Assembly (NCBI RefSeq): GCF_900079725.1
Contig: NZ_LT599032.1
Location: 1,454,208-1,518,207, forward strand
Source: an uncultured Dysgonomonas sp.
GTDB lineage: Bacteria; Bacteroidota; Bacteroidia; Bacteroidales; Dysgonomonadaceae
Direction of reading: 5' to 3'
Length of the DNA stretch: 64,000 nt
Below the pieces are notes generated by a model, which was given only the letters and a program-made list of their open reading frames with translations, made no database searches and was not told the DNA's origin. The translations under genes and the position numbers were made by a program. Positions 9,572 through 19,709 of the stretch are shown here, in pieces (positions within the stretch are counted from its first letter, which is position 1; each line of letters begins with the position of its first letter).

Positions 9572-10141
9572 ATGTTAGACAAATTACGGTATTGGGACGA
9601 AGAACTTTTTCTATTCCTCAATGGAAAACACGTTGACTGGCTCGACCCTATCATGCTCTTTCTCAGTTCCTATACAAACTGGGCATTAGCCTGTTTGATC
9701 ATGTCTGCCCTTATCTACTTCAAAGCAGACGTATGGAAGAAAACAGGTGTATTCTTTTTTCTCCTATCCACCGGAGCCAGCGCGCTGCTTACAAACATAA
9801 TAAAACTGATTATAGAACGGCCCCGCCCTATACATAACGAATTATGGGAAGGCACGATTCATGCAATTGAAAAATATAGCAACAGCTTTAGTTTTTTTTC
9901 ATCGCATTCGGCTACTACTTTCACGATGGCTGTATTTTTCCTACTCTTCTTTCGAAAGAAGAAATTCTATGGTTATTTTGCCGTTTTATGGGCTGCGGTG
10001 GTTGCCTATAGCCGGATTTATGTGGCCAAACATTACCCCTTCGATGTAATGATAGGGATCATATTCGGAATAATGATAGGAATAACGGGCTATATACTCT
10101 TCCAAAGATTCAAAAAGAAAAAAGAACTATTAAAGCCCTAA
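9572..10141 (+). CDS. PAP2-family membrane phosphatase
   Basis: Integral membrane phosphatase of the type-2 phosphatidic acid phosphatase family; relatives act on undecaprenyl diphosphate, phosphatidate or phosphatidylglycerophosphate. The three family motifs are in order: KLIIERPRP (KxxxxxxRP), FSSHSAT (SGH-like, here SSH) and SRIYVAKHYPFD (SRxxxxxHxxxD). About five membrane helices are seen in 189 residues, the usual length. Its 3' end overlaps the convergent SDR gene by 12 bp. The substrate cannot be told from sequence; undecaprenyl-pyrophosphate recycling is the usual guess. Confidence 0.9.
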   Translation: MLDKLRYWDEELFLFLNGKHVDWLDPIMLFLSSYTNWALACLIMSALIYFKADVWKKTGVFFFLLSTGASALLTNIIKLIIERPRPIHNELWEGTIHAIEKYSNSFSFFSSHSATTFTMAVFFLLFFRKKKFYGYFAVLWAAVVAYSRIYVAKHYPFDVMIGIIFGIMIGITGYILFQRFKKKKELLKP

Positions 10142-10903
10142 CCACTTCCTTACTTTCTTCCTCTCCAAAAGCGAGTATATTTTCAGGCAAAAAGGAAATG
10201 CCCTGCCAATAGGGTACGATAAACGAAATAAGCTAGACGGATAAACATTCTTCTTCCCTTTCTCAATACCTTTTATATACTTCCTTGCAACTATCTTCGA
10301 ATCTTGCACAGGAAAAGGAAGAGGTGTATCTTCTTCACCTGTAGCCTTATCAAAAAAGTCTGTGCGGGTAGCTACGGGATAAACTGCAGTCAATTGGAGA
10401 TTATTCGCTTTCTCGTACCTGTAAGTCTGTATAAAATGATGTAGTGCCGCCTTTGTGGAGCAATAAAGAGAATAGGCAGGTAAGGAAACTAATCCCGCAC
10501 CTGAAATAGTACAGGCGAAAGCCACCGGTCTACCATTATTGATCGCGACGAGTTTTTCCAATGAATAAATAGGAGAGAATACATTCAGACTATATATCTC
10601 CTCTATATGCTGCCAATCGGAAGTTTGCAGTCTTTCCAGATAGGCAAATCCTGCATTGGCTATAAAGATATCGATATTACCAAATATCTGTTGAGCGTAT
10701 TCAAAAACTCTATCTACACCCTTCGAAGAGCTGACATCGGCAGAAAATGGATACACTACACCCTCTACCCCCATTATATTATCTGTGTGACGGGCTACTG
10801 CAAGAATCTTCACTCCGTTGTATGAAGCAAGTATATCTAGCATCTCTCGGCCTATGCCGGAAGAAGCTCCGGTGAGTATGATATGTTTGCCTCTGAAGTT
10901 CAT
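10130..10903 (-). CDS. Short-chain dehydrogenase/reductase
   Basis: Classical SDR oxidoreductase with a Rossmann fold. Visible motifs are GASSGIG near residue 12 for NAD(P) binding, NAG in the centre, and the catalytic YxxxK as YCSTK near 150 with an upstream serine. The 257 residues are standard length. A C-terminal basic tail (ERKKVRKWLGL) suggests membrane or acidic-surface association. It starts 4 bp after the yitT stop and is the third gene of leuS-yitT-SDR. The substrate is unknown. Confidence 0.9.
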   Translation of the reverse strand: MNFRGKHIILTGASSGIGREMLDILASYNGVKILAVARHTDNIMGVEGVVYPFSADVSSSKGVDRVFEYAQQIFGNIDIFIANAGFAYLERLQTSDWQHIEEIYSLNVFSPIYSLEKLVAINNGRPVAFACTISGAGLVSLPAYSLYCSTKAALHHFIQTYRYEKANNLQLTAVYPVATRTDFFDKATGEEDTPLPFPVQDSKIVARKYIKGIEKGKKNVYPSSLFRLSYPIGRAFPFCLKIYSLLERKKVRKWLGL

Positions 10904-10907
10904 AAGG

Positions 10908-11801
10908 TCAGGTCCTTATCTTATCAAAACCTTCACCGTAAACGCCCCGGACCGTACTTTGAGATATAAACGCTTTCTCATCTATACTCTTTATCAGACG
11001 GAACATTTCTACAGCCTCAGTCCTTTTAGCCAGTACAATGATCACTTTAGTCGGTTTCTTAGAATACCAGCCTGTACCATCCAGAACAGTGCACCCCCTA
11101 TTCAATTCCTGATTTATAGCGGTAGCTATTATTTCATATTTTTCAGAAAAGATAAGTACCTGTACTGACTGTCGGAAACCATTAATAACCATGTCAATGC
11201 AATACGTCATCACACCCATCACAATCAGGGCATATACAATTTTCTGATAATCGTAAAAAAGGAAGTATGAAGAGGAGATAATAATAAAGTCGCAAAGAAG
11301 CATACCTCTACCGAAAGCGATATTCTTATATTTATTAATCAATGCCACTACAATGTCTGTCCCTCCAGTGCTACCGTTGGCACTGAAAACAAGCCCTATA
11401 CCCGTGCCGCACATCATCCCCCCAATAACGCCCGACAGAAGCGGTTCGTTTTTGACGATAGGTTCGACTATGTAGGTCTGGCAAATTGTCAGGAAAAATG
11501 TAAGTAAGACTACACCATATATGGTTTTAATCATAAATTTGAATCCCAGCAACTTCAAAGCAACCAGCAACAATGCACAGTTTGTAAAAAAATATGTATA
11601 CTGAAGCGGAATGCCCGATGCATATTCTACAAGGAGTGCTATACCGGTAAGGCCTCCTGTTACAATCCCTACCGGCTTAATAAAGCCTATAAGCCCTACG
11701 GCATAAAGCGCCAATCCAAAGGATATGATAATGTAATCTTTCCAGTAAAATTCTTTCAAATATCTTTTTGGCATAGCTTCTATTTTCCTGAAAGCATTCA
11801 T
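10908..11801 (-). CDS. YitT-family membrane protein with DUF2179 domain
   Basis: Polytopic membrane protein of the YitT/DUF161 family. About five or six hydrophobic helices cover residues 20-200, including glycine-rich ones such as GGLTGIALL and GGMMCGTGIGLVFSANGSTGG. The C-terminal 80 residues form the DUF2179 domain (ALNQELNRG-like start, then GWYSKKPTKVIIVLAKRTE). Family function is unproven; transport or sensing has been proposed. It lies 6 bp after leuS and 4 bp before the SDR gene, so the three are probably co-transcribed. Confidence 0.88.
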   Translation of the reverse strand: MNAFRKIEAMPKRYLKEFYWKDYIIISFGLALYAVGLIGFIKPVGIVTGGLTGIALLVEYASGIPLQYTYFFTNCALLLVALKLLGFKFMIKTIYGVVLLTFFLTICQTYIVEPIVKNEPLLSGVIGGMMCGTGIGLVFSANGSTGGTDIVVALINKYKNIAFGRGMLLCDFIIISSSYFLFYDYQKIVYALIVMGVMTYCIDMVINGFRQSVQVLIFSEKYEIIATAINQELNRGCTVLDGTGWYSKKPTKVIIVLAKRTEAVEMFRLIKSIDEKAFISQSTVRGVYGEGFDKIRT

Positions 11802-11807
11802 ATGTCT

Positions 11808-14609
11808 TTACAAAACAACATTTATCATTTTCTTGGGTACAAAGATGATCTTTTTAGGCGTTTTCCCCTCAAGCCACTTTTGAGCAAGTTCGTGCTTCAA
11901 TACAGTTTCTTCTACATCAGCCTGAACTGCGTCGGCCGGGAATTCTATATCGAAACGTACTTTTCCATTGAACGCCACTCCATAACGGAACGAATCTTCC
12001 GCCAGATATTCTTCTTTAAATACCGGCCATTCGGCATCGAATATAGTAGTTGTATTATCCAAGGCACGCCAAAGCTCCTCCGCAACAAACGGTGCAAATG
12101 GCGCAAGAACGACAAGAAACTCTTGTAAAACTACTCTCTTGCTACATTTAGCGGCAGTCAGTTCATTTACACAGATCATAAAGGCTGAAACGGATGTATT
12201 GAATGAGAATGCTTCAATATCGCCCGAAACTTTCTTTATCAGCTTATGCAATGATTTTAATTCTTCCTTTGTCGGCAGTTCATCTGTTACTGCAAAATCA
12301 TCTCCTTTGTAAAACAGATTCCATGTTTTACGCAAAAAGCGATGCACCCCGTCGATACCGTTCGTATCCCAAGGTTTGGACTGTTCTAACGGCCCCAAGA
12401 ACATCTCATACATGCGCAATGTATCGGCTCCGTACTTTTCTGCAATATCATCCGGATTAACGACATTATGATACGACTTGGACATTTTTTCTACAGCCCA
12501 GCCGCAAATATATTTATCATCTTCAAGAATGAATTCCGCTGTTTCATATTCCGGCCTCCATTTTTTGAATGCTTCCAAATCCAGGATATCATTACTAACA
12601 ATGTTGACATCGACATGAAGTTCCTGTACCTCATACTGATCTTTCAGATTGTAGGACACAAATGTATTTGTCCCGTTTATACGGTAAACGTAATTGCTAC
12701 GTCCCTGTATCATCCCTTGATTGATCAGTTTCTTGAATGGTTCATCTTCACACGAAACTTCTATATCATATAAGAACTTATCCCAGAAACGGCTGTATAT
12801 AAGGTGACCTGTAGCATGCTCGGTTCCCCCGATATACAAGTCAACGTTGCGCCAGTATTCATCTTTTTCTTTCGATACCAATTCCTTCGCATTATATGGA
12901 TCCATATATTGCAGGTAGTAAGCAGACGAACCGGCAAATCCCGGCATGGTATTCAACTCAAGCGGGAATATAGTCTTATTATCTATTTTCGATGTTTCTA
13001 CCACCACATTGTTTACTGTATCCCAAGCCCATTTAATAGCGCGTCCCAACGGTGGTTCACCCGTTTCGGTCGGCAGATATTTATCCACTTCCGGTAATTC
13101 CAAAGGCAATTTATCTATTGGAAGCATATATGGCAAGCCGTTTTTATAATAAACAGGGAATGGTTCGCCCCAATAACGCTGACGCGAGAAAATAGCATCG
13201 CGTAAACGATAATTTACTTTTATACGTCCTAGCTTATGTTCTTTGATATATTCACGGGCTTTGTCGATAGCATCTTTTACAGTCAGGCCATCCAAGAAAC
13301 CAGAATTCATCATGATACCCTCTTTGGCATCGAAACTTTCTTCCGACACATCACAACCTTCTATCAACGGAATAATAGGCAAATTGAAATGCTTCGCAAA
13401 AGCATGGTCACGGCTATCGTGTCCGGGTACTGCCATGATTGCGCCTGTTCCGTATCCGGCAAGCACATAATCCGATATCCAGATAGGAATTTCTTTACCG
13501 TTCAACGGATTTATAGCATATGATCCCGTAAATACGCCGGATATCTTTTTATCCATCAGGCGATCACGTTCTGTACGGCGTTTAGTCGCTTGTATATAAG
13601 CCTCAATTTCCGCTTTTTGTTCCGGTTTGGTTACCTGAGATACATAATCGCACTCAGGAGCAAGCACCATAAAGGTAACCCCGAAGATAGTATCGGCACG
13701 GGTGGTGAAGATATCGAATTTCACATCAGAGTCTTTCACGCTGAATTGCATCTCTGCCCCTTCGCTTCGCCCGATCCAGTTGCGCTGAGTTTCTTTGATG
13801 GATTCACTCCAGTCTATCTTCTCCAAACCGTCAAGCAAACGCTGGGCATAAGCCGATACACGCAAGCTCCACTGGCGCATCAAACGCTGTTCGACAGGAT
13901 ATCCGCCACGCTCCGACAAGCCATTGATGACCTCATCGTTAGCCAATACCGTACCTAGAGCCTGACACCAATTTACTTTGGTCTCGCTGCGATATGCGAT
14001 ACGGTAGTTAAGCAATATTTCCTGTTTTTTCTCTTCAGAATATGCTTTCCATTCATCCGCGGTAAATTGCAACTCTTCGCTGCAAGCTATATTCATGCCG
14101 GTCGTACCTACTTGTTCAAAGGCCTCGACCAACTCAGTTATGGGACGAGCCTGATCTTCATCATAGCAATAATAGCTGTTGAACATCTGTATAAATGCCC
14201 ATTGTGTCCATTTATAATATCTGGGATCGCATGTCTGAATTTCACGGCTCCAGTCGAAGCAGAAGCCTATCTTATCCAGTTGTTCACGGTAACGGTTTAT
14301 ATTCTGCGCTGTGGTAACAGCCGGATGCTGACCTGTCTGTATGGCATATTGCTCAGCAGGAAGCCCATAAGCATCATAGCCCATCGGATGAAGGACATTG
14401 AAGCCTTTCAAACGTTTGTATCGAGAGAAAATATCAGAGGCGATATACCCCAGTGGATGACCGACATGTAAGCCTGCTCCTGAAGGATAAGGAAACATAT
14501 CGAGTACATAATATTTTGGTTTGTTCTTATCTTCCGTTACTTTGTAGGTTTTGTTGTCGATCCAATACTGATGCCAACGTTTTTCAATCTCTTTAAAATT
14601 GTATTCCAT
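11808..14609 (-). CDS. leuS: Leucyl-tRNA synthetase
   Basis: Charges tRNA-Leu with leucine. The 933-residue enzyme contains the class I HIGH-type motif as HVGHPLGY near residue 48, an editing (CP1) domain with TTRADTIFG, the second signature [12 protein letters not shown] near residue 708, and the tRNA-binding anticodon and C-terminal domains. Bacteroidetes LeuS has a long insert after the catalytic core, consistent with this length. The start at 14609 follows a good promoter match at 14641-14672. First gene of leuS-yitT-SDR. Confidence 0.98.
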   Translation of the reverse strand: MEYNFKEIEKRWHQYWIDNKTYKVTEDKNKPKYYVLDMFPYPSGAGLHVGHPLGYIASDIFSRYKRLKGFNVLHPMGYDAYGLPAEQYAIQTGQHPAVTTAQNINRYREQLDKIGFCFDWSREIQTCDPRYYKWTQWAFIQMFNSYYCYDEDQARPITELVEAFEQVGTTGMNIACSEELQFTADEWKAYSEEKKQEILLNYRIAYRSETKVNWCQALGTVLANDEVINGLSERGGYPVEQRLMRQWSLRVSAYAQRLLDGLEKIDWSESIKETQRNWIGRSEGAEMQFSVKDSDVKFDIFTTRADTIFGVTFMVLAPECDYVSQVTKPEQKAEIEAYIQATKRRTERDRLMDKKISGVFTGSYAINPLNGKEIPIWISDYVLAGYGTGAIMAVPGHDSRDHAFAKHFNLPIIPLIEGCDVSEESFDAKEGIMMNSGFLDGLTVKDAIDKAREYIKEHKLGRIKVNYRLRDAIFSRQRYWGEPFPVYYKNGLPYMLPIDKLPLELPEVDKYLPTETGEPPLGRAIKWAWDTVNNVVVETSKIDNKTIFPLELNTMPGFAGSSAYYLQYMDPYNAKELVSKEKDEYWRNVDLYIGGTEHATGHLIYSRFWDKFLYDIEVSCEDEPFKKLINQGMIQGRSNYVYRINGTNTFVSYNLKDQYEVQELHVDVNIVSNDILDLEAFKKWRPEYETAEFILEDDKYICGWAVEKMSKSYHNVVNPDDIAEKYGADTLRMYEMFLGPLEQSKPWDTNGIDGVHRFLRKTWNLFYKGDDFAVTDELPTKEELKSLHKLIKKVSGDIEAFSFNTSVSAFMICVNELTAAKCSKRVVLQEFLVVLAPFAPFVAEELWRALDNTTTIFDAEWPVFKEEYLAEDSFRYGVAFNGKVRFDIEFPADAVQADVEETVLKHELAQKWLEGKTPKKIIFVPKKMINVVL

Positions 14610-14640
14610 AACCGGGTTTTTATTGCGATTTTTATTGGCG

Positions 14641-14672
14641 CAAAGATAGTTATTTCTTTACATTAATACGAA
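14641..14672 (-). promoter_or_regulatory. Promoter of leuS
   Basis: On the minus strand TTCG (14672-14669), a 20-bp spacer, then TATCTTTG (14648-14641) fit the Bacteroidetes promoter. The leader is about 25 nt. Confidence 0.55.
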
Positions 14673-14904
14673 TTAAGATGTGCGCTTTCTTATACATACC
14701 AATTCCTATACTATGCGTAATTCATGGATACATCTTATAAAATACAGACAGTTATTATTTTCGGAATTCTTTATCTATATATCAAAGGTTCTTTGACATC
14801 TAATTCCTGAATTATAAATATTGGGGTAAAGATAACAGATAAAAAAGGGGTAAAAGTGTAAAGTTTGTCAACTTTTCGACTAAAATCAAGATATATATAG
14901 ATTT

Positions 14905-14947
14905 AGGCACTTCTATAAAATAAGAAAAGGTTGTCATCCCGACAACC
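14905..14947 (-). repeat. 38-bp dispersed repeat with a minus-strand terminator hairpin
   Basis: Positions 14905-14942 are identical to 31435-31472. Here the copy extends into a hairpin: read on the minus strand GGTTGTC-GGGAT-GACAACC is followed by TTTTCTTATTTT, a good intrinsic terminator shape. The surrounding gap 14610-15063 (454 bp) otherwise holds the leuS promoter, AT-rich sequence and a 7-codon plus-strand start-to-stop at 14980 that is too short to call. It lies downstream of rmuC on the minus strand. Confidence 0.75.
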
Positions 14948-15063
14948 AATCTTCATTGTTAACCTTAAATCTAATACCATGAAAAACACAGTACAAAGAT
15001 AATGGATTTTTATGTTATAAAACATATTTCGATGTTTTTCTTTCGAAAATTAGCAATATTTAA

Positions 15064-16323
15064 CTACACATTACCGTCCGGAAGTTCTTTTTGTGCTTTA
15101 ACTCCCAATTCTTTAAGCATTTCTGCCTGACGCATCAGATTCCCATTACCTTCTTTTAACTGGGAGAAAGCTTTATCATACGACTTTTGAGAACGCTCTA
15201 TATTCTTCCCTACATCCTGGAGGGTATCCACAAAGCCTGCAAATTTATCGTAGAGTGCAGCGCCACGCTTGGCAATCTCAATGGCATTACGGCTCTGATA
15301 CTCCCGTTTCCACAAGTCGGAAACAACCTTCAATGATGCAATCAGATTAGTCGGGCTAATCAGTAAGATACGCTTGCGGTAGGCATAATCCCACAGAGTA
15401 GAATCAAGCTGCATTGCTAGTATATATGCAGGTTCGTTAGGGATAAACATCATTACAAAATCGAGAGACTCTACATAGTCCTGATACGATTTCTGGCTCA
15501 GTTCATCTATATGCTGCTTGATGGATATTACATGTTCTTTCTCCGCTATCAGCTTAACATCGTCAGAGTCCGCCTCCACATACTTGACATAAGCGCTCAG
15601 GGACACTTTAGAATCTATAATTATTTTCCGTCCTCCCGGATATACCACGACAACATCGGGTTGCATATATTTATCCTGCGTATTCCGGATGCGGCTGCCA
15701 TTCTCGTCCACAATGAATTCCTGAGTGAAATACTCTTCCCCTTTTTTTAGCCCGGACTTTTCAAGAATAGATTCGAGTATCATCTCACCCCAGTTTCCCT
15801 GTATTTTATTATTGCCTTTTAAGGCCTTAGTCAGATTATTGGCATCTTCGCTTATCTGATTGTTAAGGGCGACAAGTTCTCGTATACGCTCTTCCAGAGA
15901 AAAACGCTGCTTGGATTCTTTATCATAGGTTTCCTCTACTTTCACTTTAAATTCTACGAGTTTTTCATTCAAAGGCTTCAGTATGGCTTCCATATTCGAC
16001 CTGTTCATATCCGTGAAGCGAAGCGTTTTCTCTTCCAGTATCTGATTGGCCAATATCTGGAAGTCCTTATTGAGTTGGGCTCGGGTATTGAGAAGTTCTT
16101 CCTGTTGAAGGCGCAGCTGCTCATCTTTCGATTGCAACAAAGCCCTTGTTTCGGCTATTTCGCGAATTTTATCCATTTGCTCTTTTTGTATAGCATCTTT
16201 ATCTGCCGACAAACGGTTGATTTCATTCTTCAACTCCTGCTCACGCTGCTTATTTCCTTTTTGCATAAAGAGGACAAGCACAATTGCCAATACTAGTATA
16301 ATAGAGGCATAAACTAATTCCAT
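15064..16323 (-). CDS. rmuC: DNA recombination protein RmuC
   Basis: RmuC is a predicted nuclease-fold protein that limits inversions between short inverted repeats. The 419 residues start with one membrane helix (ASIILVLAIVLVLFMQKG), continue as a long coiled coil to about 150, then the conserved RmuC core. The core has the segments GNWGEMILESILEKSGL, QPDVVVVYPGGRKIIIDSK (PD-(D/E)xK-like) and FVMMFIPNEPAY. Full length. It is monocistronic on the minus strand, and the repeat hairpin at 14905-14947 may be its terminator. Its presence is noteworthy next to the long inverted repeats in this window. Confidence 0.95.
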   Translation of the reverse strand: MELVYASIILVLAIVLVLFMQKGNKQREQELKNEINRLSADKDAIQKEQMDKIREIAETRALLQSKDEQLRLQQEELLNTRAQLNKDFQILANQILEEKTLRFTDMNRSNMEAILKPLNEKLVEFKVKVEETYDKESKQRFSLEERIRELVALNNQISEDANNLTKALKGNNKIQGNWGEMILESILEKSGLKKGEEYFTQEFIVDENGSRIRNTQDKYMQPDVVVVYPGGRKIIIDSKVSLSAYVKYVEADSDDVKLIAEKEHVISIKQHIDELSQKSYQDYVESLDFVMMFIPNEPAYILAMQLDSTLWDYAYRKRILLISPTNLIASLKVVSDLWKREYQSRNAIEIAKRGAALYDKFAGFVDTLQDVGKNIERSQKSYDKAFSQLKEGNGNLMRQAEMLKELGVKAQKELPDGNV

Positions 16324-16391
16324 ACTGATTTGTTTTAAAGAGAGCGAAAGTTATTCAAAATATAGCCTTTAACAAAATTTGCCTCAAAAAA

Positions 16392-16423
16392 CTTGTGAAC
16401 ATTTGCTTTCGAAGATATTTTTG
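16392..16423 (+). promoter_or_regulatory. Promoter of the small HExxH protein and msrBA
   Basis: CTTG at 16392-16395, a 20-bp spacer and TATTTTTG at 16416-16423 match the Bacteroidetes promoter. The predicted start near 16430 is about 9 nt before the ATG at 16439 and lies after an upstream TTG, which decides the start choice. Confidence 0.55.
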
Positions 16424-16438
16424 TTGGACAAAACCAAG

Positions 16439-16774
16439 ATGAAAATAATATATAGTAAACATTTTCCACCAAAAGACTTCGGCGCAATTAATCTGCTCGG
16501 GCTAATTATTGTACGTAAGGACTATGGTGCATTGAGTGAGGCCGAAAAGAATCATGAACGGATTCACACCCGGCAAATGCTGGAGATGCTGATCATTTTA
16601 TTTTATCTATGTTACATACTGGAATGGCTCATACGGCTGATACAATATAAAAACAGATTAAAAGCATATGAGAACATCTCATTCGAACGGGAAGCTTATT
16701 CCCAGATGTATGATCTATCGTATCTGAAAAGAAGAAAGTTATTCGCATTTTATAACTATTACAGAAAGAAATAA
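16439..16774 (+). CDS. Small membrane protein with HExxH motif
   Basis: A 111-residue protein found in Bacteroidales but with no function known to me. The N-terminal half contains HERIH, a perfect HExxH zinc-protease signature, near residue 41, preceded by a short acidic stretch. A hydrophobic helix (MLIILFYLCYILEWLIRLI) follows directly, then a basic tail rich in Tyr and Arg. The arrangement resembles a stripped-down M48/M56 metallopeptidase core, but no third metal ligand can be assigned. The frame extends to a TTG at 16379, but the promoter lies inside that extension, so ATG 16439 is chosen. msrBA starts 5 bp later, suggesting one operon. Confidence 0.7.
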   Translation: MKIIYSKHFPPKDFGAINLLGLIIVRKDYGALSEAEKNHERIHTRQMLEMLIILFYLCYILEWLIRLIQYKNRLKAYENISFEREAYSQMYDLSYLKRRKLFAFYNYYRKK

Positions 16775-16779
16775 TAAAC

Positions 16780-17712
16780 ATGAAACGGTTGATATACTTA
16801 TTCTGCATAGCTCTGATGGGAATATCATGTATCCGGAGCCAAAACAAAATAAATAATGAACATATGAATTACAATAAACTAACACCCGAGGAAGAACATG
16901 TAATTCTCCACAAAGGGACTGAAGCACCATATACAGGTGAATATATAAATAATAAACGAAAAGGCGTATATGTCTGCAAAAGATGTAATGCTCCGTTATA
17001 TAATTCATCAGACAAGTTCGATTCGCATTGCGGATGGCCTTCCTTCGATGACGAAATAAAAGGAGCGGTAAAGCGTGTACCCGATGCTGATGGAATGCGT
17101 ACCGAGATTGTCTGCAACAATTGCGGGGCACATCTCGGGCATGTGTTCCTCAATGAGGGGTTCACAGCCAAAGAAACAAGACATTGTGTTAATTCTATTT
17201 CTCTAAAATTTATCCCGGAAGAAAATAAAATGATTAAGAAAGCTTATTTTGCCTCAGGTTGCTTTTGGGGCACAGAGTATTATTTTATGAAGGCCAAAGG
17301 TGTAGCGCATACATCTGTTGGCTTTATGGGCGGGCATGTAGACCACCCGAGTTATGAGCAGGTTTGCCAGAAGAACACAGGGCATCTAGAGACAACCGAG
17401 GTGGAATACGACACGTCTAAGACCACTTACGAAGATTTGGTGAAGTTATTCTTCGAAACGCATGACTTTACCCAAACAAATGGCCAAGGGCCCGACATAG
17501 GCCCGCAATACCTTTCCTGTATATTCTATACCGATCAAAGCGAAAAAGAAGTAGCAGAAAAGTATATAAAAATACTGGAGGGTAAAGGATATAAGGTTGC
17601 TACTATGCTAAAACCGTTATCTACATTTTGGAAAGCAGAGGATTATCACCAGCAATATTATGAGCATAAGGGCACAAAACCTTATTGCCATGTATATAAA
17701 AAGATATTCTGA
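16780..17712 (+). CDS. msrBA: Bifunctional methionine sulfoxide reductase MsrB-MsrA lipoprotein
   Basis: Repairs oxidised methionine. The order is MsrB first, then MsrA, in 310 residues. A lipoprotein signal ends in MGISC near residue 18, so the enzyme should be exported and lipid-anchored. The MsrB part (about 30-150) has the two zinc CxxC pairs CKRC and CNNC and the catalytic cysteine in RHCVNSISL. The MsrA part starts near 155 with the catalytic GCFWG near 160 and ends near the C-terminus. No thioredoxin domain is fused. It follows the HExxH protein by 5 bp. Confidence 0.95.
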   Translation: MKRLIYLFCIALMGISCIRSQNKINNEHMNYNKLTPEEEHVILHKGTEAPYTGEYINNKRKGVYVCKRCNAPLYNSSDKFDSHCGWPSFDDEIKGAVKRVPDADGMRTEIVCNNCGAHLGHVFLNEGFTAKETRHCVNSISLKFIPEENKMIKKAYFASGCFWGTEYYFMKAKGVAHTSVGFMGGHVDHPSYEQVCQKNTGHLETTEVEYDTSKTTYEDLVKLFFETHDFTQTNGQGPDIGPQYLSCIFYTDQSEKEVAEKYIKILEGKGYKVATMLKPLSTFWKAEDYHQQYYEHKGTKPYCHVYKKIF

Positions 17713-17797
17713 AAGCAAATACTCTGTATTTTAATATCTTAACAAATACTTTGATATTTTTCTATATAGTAAATATGGTTATTAGTAGCTTTAGCAT

Positions 17798-17805
17798 TAT
17801 TTTTG
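17798..17805 (+). promoter_or_regulatory. Candidate -7 box for DUF5606 gene
   Basis: TATTTTTG matches TAnnTTTG 54 bp before the start at 17860. No clear -33 box at the usual spacing. Confidence 0.4.
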
Positions 17806-17859
17806 TCGCTTGACTGAAAGAATAAAACAATAATAATACTAAAACTAAACTAAATTGTT

Positions 17860-18297
17860 ATGTTAAAAACAATCTTATCCGTTTCCGGTAAACCGGGGTT
17901 GTACAAACTTATTTCGAGTGCTAAGAATATGGTTATCGTAGAGTCATTGGTCGATGGCAAGAAAATGCCCATCCATGCACGAGACAAAGTTGTATCCCTT
18001 GGAGATATATCTATCTATACCGAAACAGATGACGCCCCTTTGAAAGGCATTCTGACATCCATCAAACAAAAAGAAAACGGAGAGAAAGCTTCTATCAGTA
18101 CCAGTGCAAAACCTGATGAAATGAAGAAATATTTCCTAGAGATACTTCCTGACTTCGACAGGGACCGTGTATATCCGACCGACATTAAGAAGATAATCGG
18201 ATGGTATAACATTCTTATTAATGCAAATATCGACTTCGAGAAGGAAGAAGAGACTGTTGAAGAGAAAGCAGCTATTAAAACCGAAAATGCAGAATAA
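17860..18297 (+). CDS. DUF5606 domain protein
   Basis: A 145-residue cytoplasmic protein matching the Bacteroidetes-specific DUF5606 family. The N-terminal half begins MLKTILSVSGKPGLYKLIS and forms a small beta-rich domain. The second half has DEMKKYFLEILPDFDRDRVY and the IKKIIGWYNIL helix, and the tail is acidic and probably disordered. The family is conserved but has no assigned role. It has its own candidate promoter and a strong terminator, so it is a single-gene unit. Confidence 0.85.
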   Translation: MLKTILSVSGKPGLYKLISSAKNMVIVESLVDGKKMPIHARDKVVSLGDISIYTETDDAPLKGILTSIKQKENGEKASISTSAKPDEMKKYFLEILPDFDRDRVYPTDIKKIIGWYNILINANIDFEKEEETVEEKAAIKTENAE

Positions 18298-18328
18298 GAA
18301 GACGTTATACATTTAGTTATAAAAAAAG

Positions 18329-18363
18329 AGACCCGGCTAACATCTAGTCCGGGTCTTATTTTT
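18329..18363 (+). terminator. Rho-independent terminator after DUF5606 gene
   Basis: AGACCCGG pairs with CCGGGTCT across a 12-nt loop, followed by TATTTTTTG. A run of A before it could let it act in both directions. Confidence 0.9.
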
Positions 18364-18473
18364 TGCAGATATAGAGGAACATGACTGTCTACATATTAGC
18401 GACTAAACTTAGCAGACTCTGTTTCTAAAAGGACATTGCTTCCTTTAATTACTTTATACTGAAAAAGACATAA

Positions 18474-18504
18474 AAAAAGAGAGTAGGAATCCTACTCTCT
18501 TTTT
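18474..18504 (-). terminator. Rho-independent terminator of ompA
   Basis: GAGAGTAGG and CCTACTCTC form a perfect stem with a 3-nt loop. On the minus strand it ends in a run of T, 19 bp after the ompA stop. A T-tract on the plus side makes it bidirectional. Confidence 0.9.
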
Positions 18505-18522
18505 CTATATTTCTGACTCAGA

Positions 18523-19674
18523 TTATTGAGCTACGAAAATTGCAACACGGTTCCATGCATTTTCAGCATATGGTTGTACTGTGTCACCTTTCCATTCTAC
18601 AGTTACACGGTTGCTATCGATGTTGTATTTCTTGATCAACTCGTTTGCTACATTCTTAGCACGTTTTTCAGAAAGTTTTTCATTGATAGAAGGAGTACCT
18701 GTTTTCTTGTCTGCATAACCTACAACTTTAACTTTAGCGCTAGGATTATCTTGAAGATATTTAGCTGTGTTAAAGATGCTAACTTCTTGGTTCTTGTCAA
18801 TATTAGCACTACCTAGACGGAAGAACACTACGTTAGACACGAATGAACCTTTAGTTTCAGGACATTTAGGACAGTCTTTAACAACTTCCTTGATAACTTC
18901 TTTTGCCGGTTGGTTACGAAGTCTGTCGTTTTCCTGACGAAGTTTGTTGATCTGACCATTCAAGTCATCGATAAGACCTTGATCCATCAATAAAGCTTCA
19001 GAGAAATCAGTTTTCTTACCTACTTTGAATACTAAGCTGGCAGAAGCAGCCACCAAACCATCATAAGAGTTTTCTCCTCCGTGGTTGAAAGCTTCTTTAA
19101 GCAACATCGCAGACAAATCGATATCCAAAGCTACTCTTTCAGAAAATTTGAATTTGTTGATGATACCACCGTTGATAGTGAAGTTTCTTTGTTTTCCTCC
19201 CGGATGTGTTTTGTCATCCAATTTGTAGTCCCAACCGATAGCACCACCGATACCTACATAAGGGATAAGGCTATAAACACGTTTTTCGTTGTACTTTCCT
19301 AAATAGTTAGTAACATCCCACATAACATCAGCTTCTACAGCGAAATATTTGTTATGAATCATGTCTGTAGCATTGTTTTGGAAATTGTGCAAAGAACCTC
19401 CTTGGAATTTCAAACGGCCTCCAATATAAGGGTTGTACCATTTACCAACCTGAATAGTTGGAGCAACTGTAAGACGATTCAGGAAATCTGCATCTTTGTT
19501 GCTATCGCCTTGTACAAAATTAGCTCCAGCACCAAATCCAATAAACCAATTGTCCCAAAAACCATTACGCGCAAAAGTTGCTTTACGGCCAGCTTTTGTG
19601 CTAAATCCACTCTCCTGAGCAGAAATAGTAATAGCCGCAAAAACTAAAACTAAAAGTAAACTTACTTTTTTCAT
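18523..19674 (-). CDS. OmpA-family outer-membrane protein
   Basis: Abundant-type outer-membrane porin/anchor. From the ATG at 19674 it has 383 residues; the frame also runs to a TTG at 19680. A signal peptide (KKVSLLLVLVFAAITISAQ) is followed by a beta-barrel region with alternating aromatic residues to about 230, a proline/cysteine linker containing CPKCP, and a C-terminal OmpA domain (about 275-380). The OmpA domain shows FFRLGSANIDKNQ and LSEKRAKNVANELI, which bind peptidoglycan. It lies 35 bp behind fcl but has its own strong terminator. Linked expression with the GDP-fucose genes is possible, though highly expressed ompA usually has its own promoter. Confidence 0.93.
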   Translation of the reverse strand: MKKVSLLLVLVFAAITISAQESGFSTKAGRKATFARNGFWDNWFIGFGAGANFVQGDSNKDADFLNRLTVAPTIQVGKWYNPYIGGRLKFQGGSLHNFQNNATDMIHNKYFAVEADVMWDVTNYLGKYNEKRVYSLIPYVGIGGAIGWDYKLDDKTHPGGKQRNFTINGGIINKFKFSERVALDIDLSAMLLKEAFNHGGENSYDGLVAASASLVFKVGKKTDFSEALLMDQGLIDDLNGQINKLRQENDRLRNQPAKEVIKEVVKDCPKCPETKGSFVSNVVFFRLGSANIDKNQEVSIFNTAKYLQDNPSAKVKVVGYADKKTGTPSINEKLSEKRAKNVANELIKKYNIDSNRVTVEWKGDTVQPYAENAWNRVAIFVAQ

Positions 19675-19709
19675 AATCAATCTTTTAAATTATAATTAAA
19701 CACTATTTA

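Noticed and set aside
16379..16438. TTG start extending the HExxH protein
   Set aside because: A good promoter lies inside the extension, and the added residues look random.
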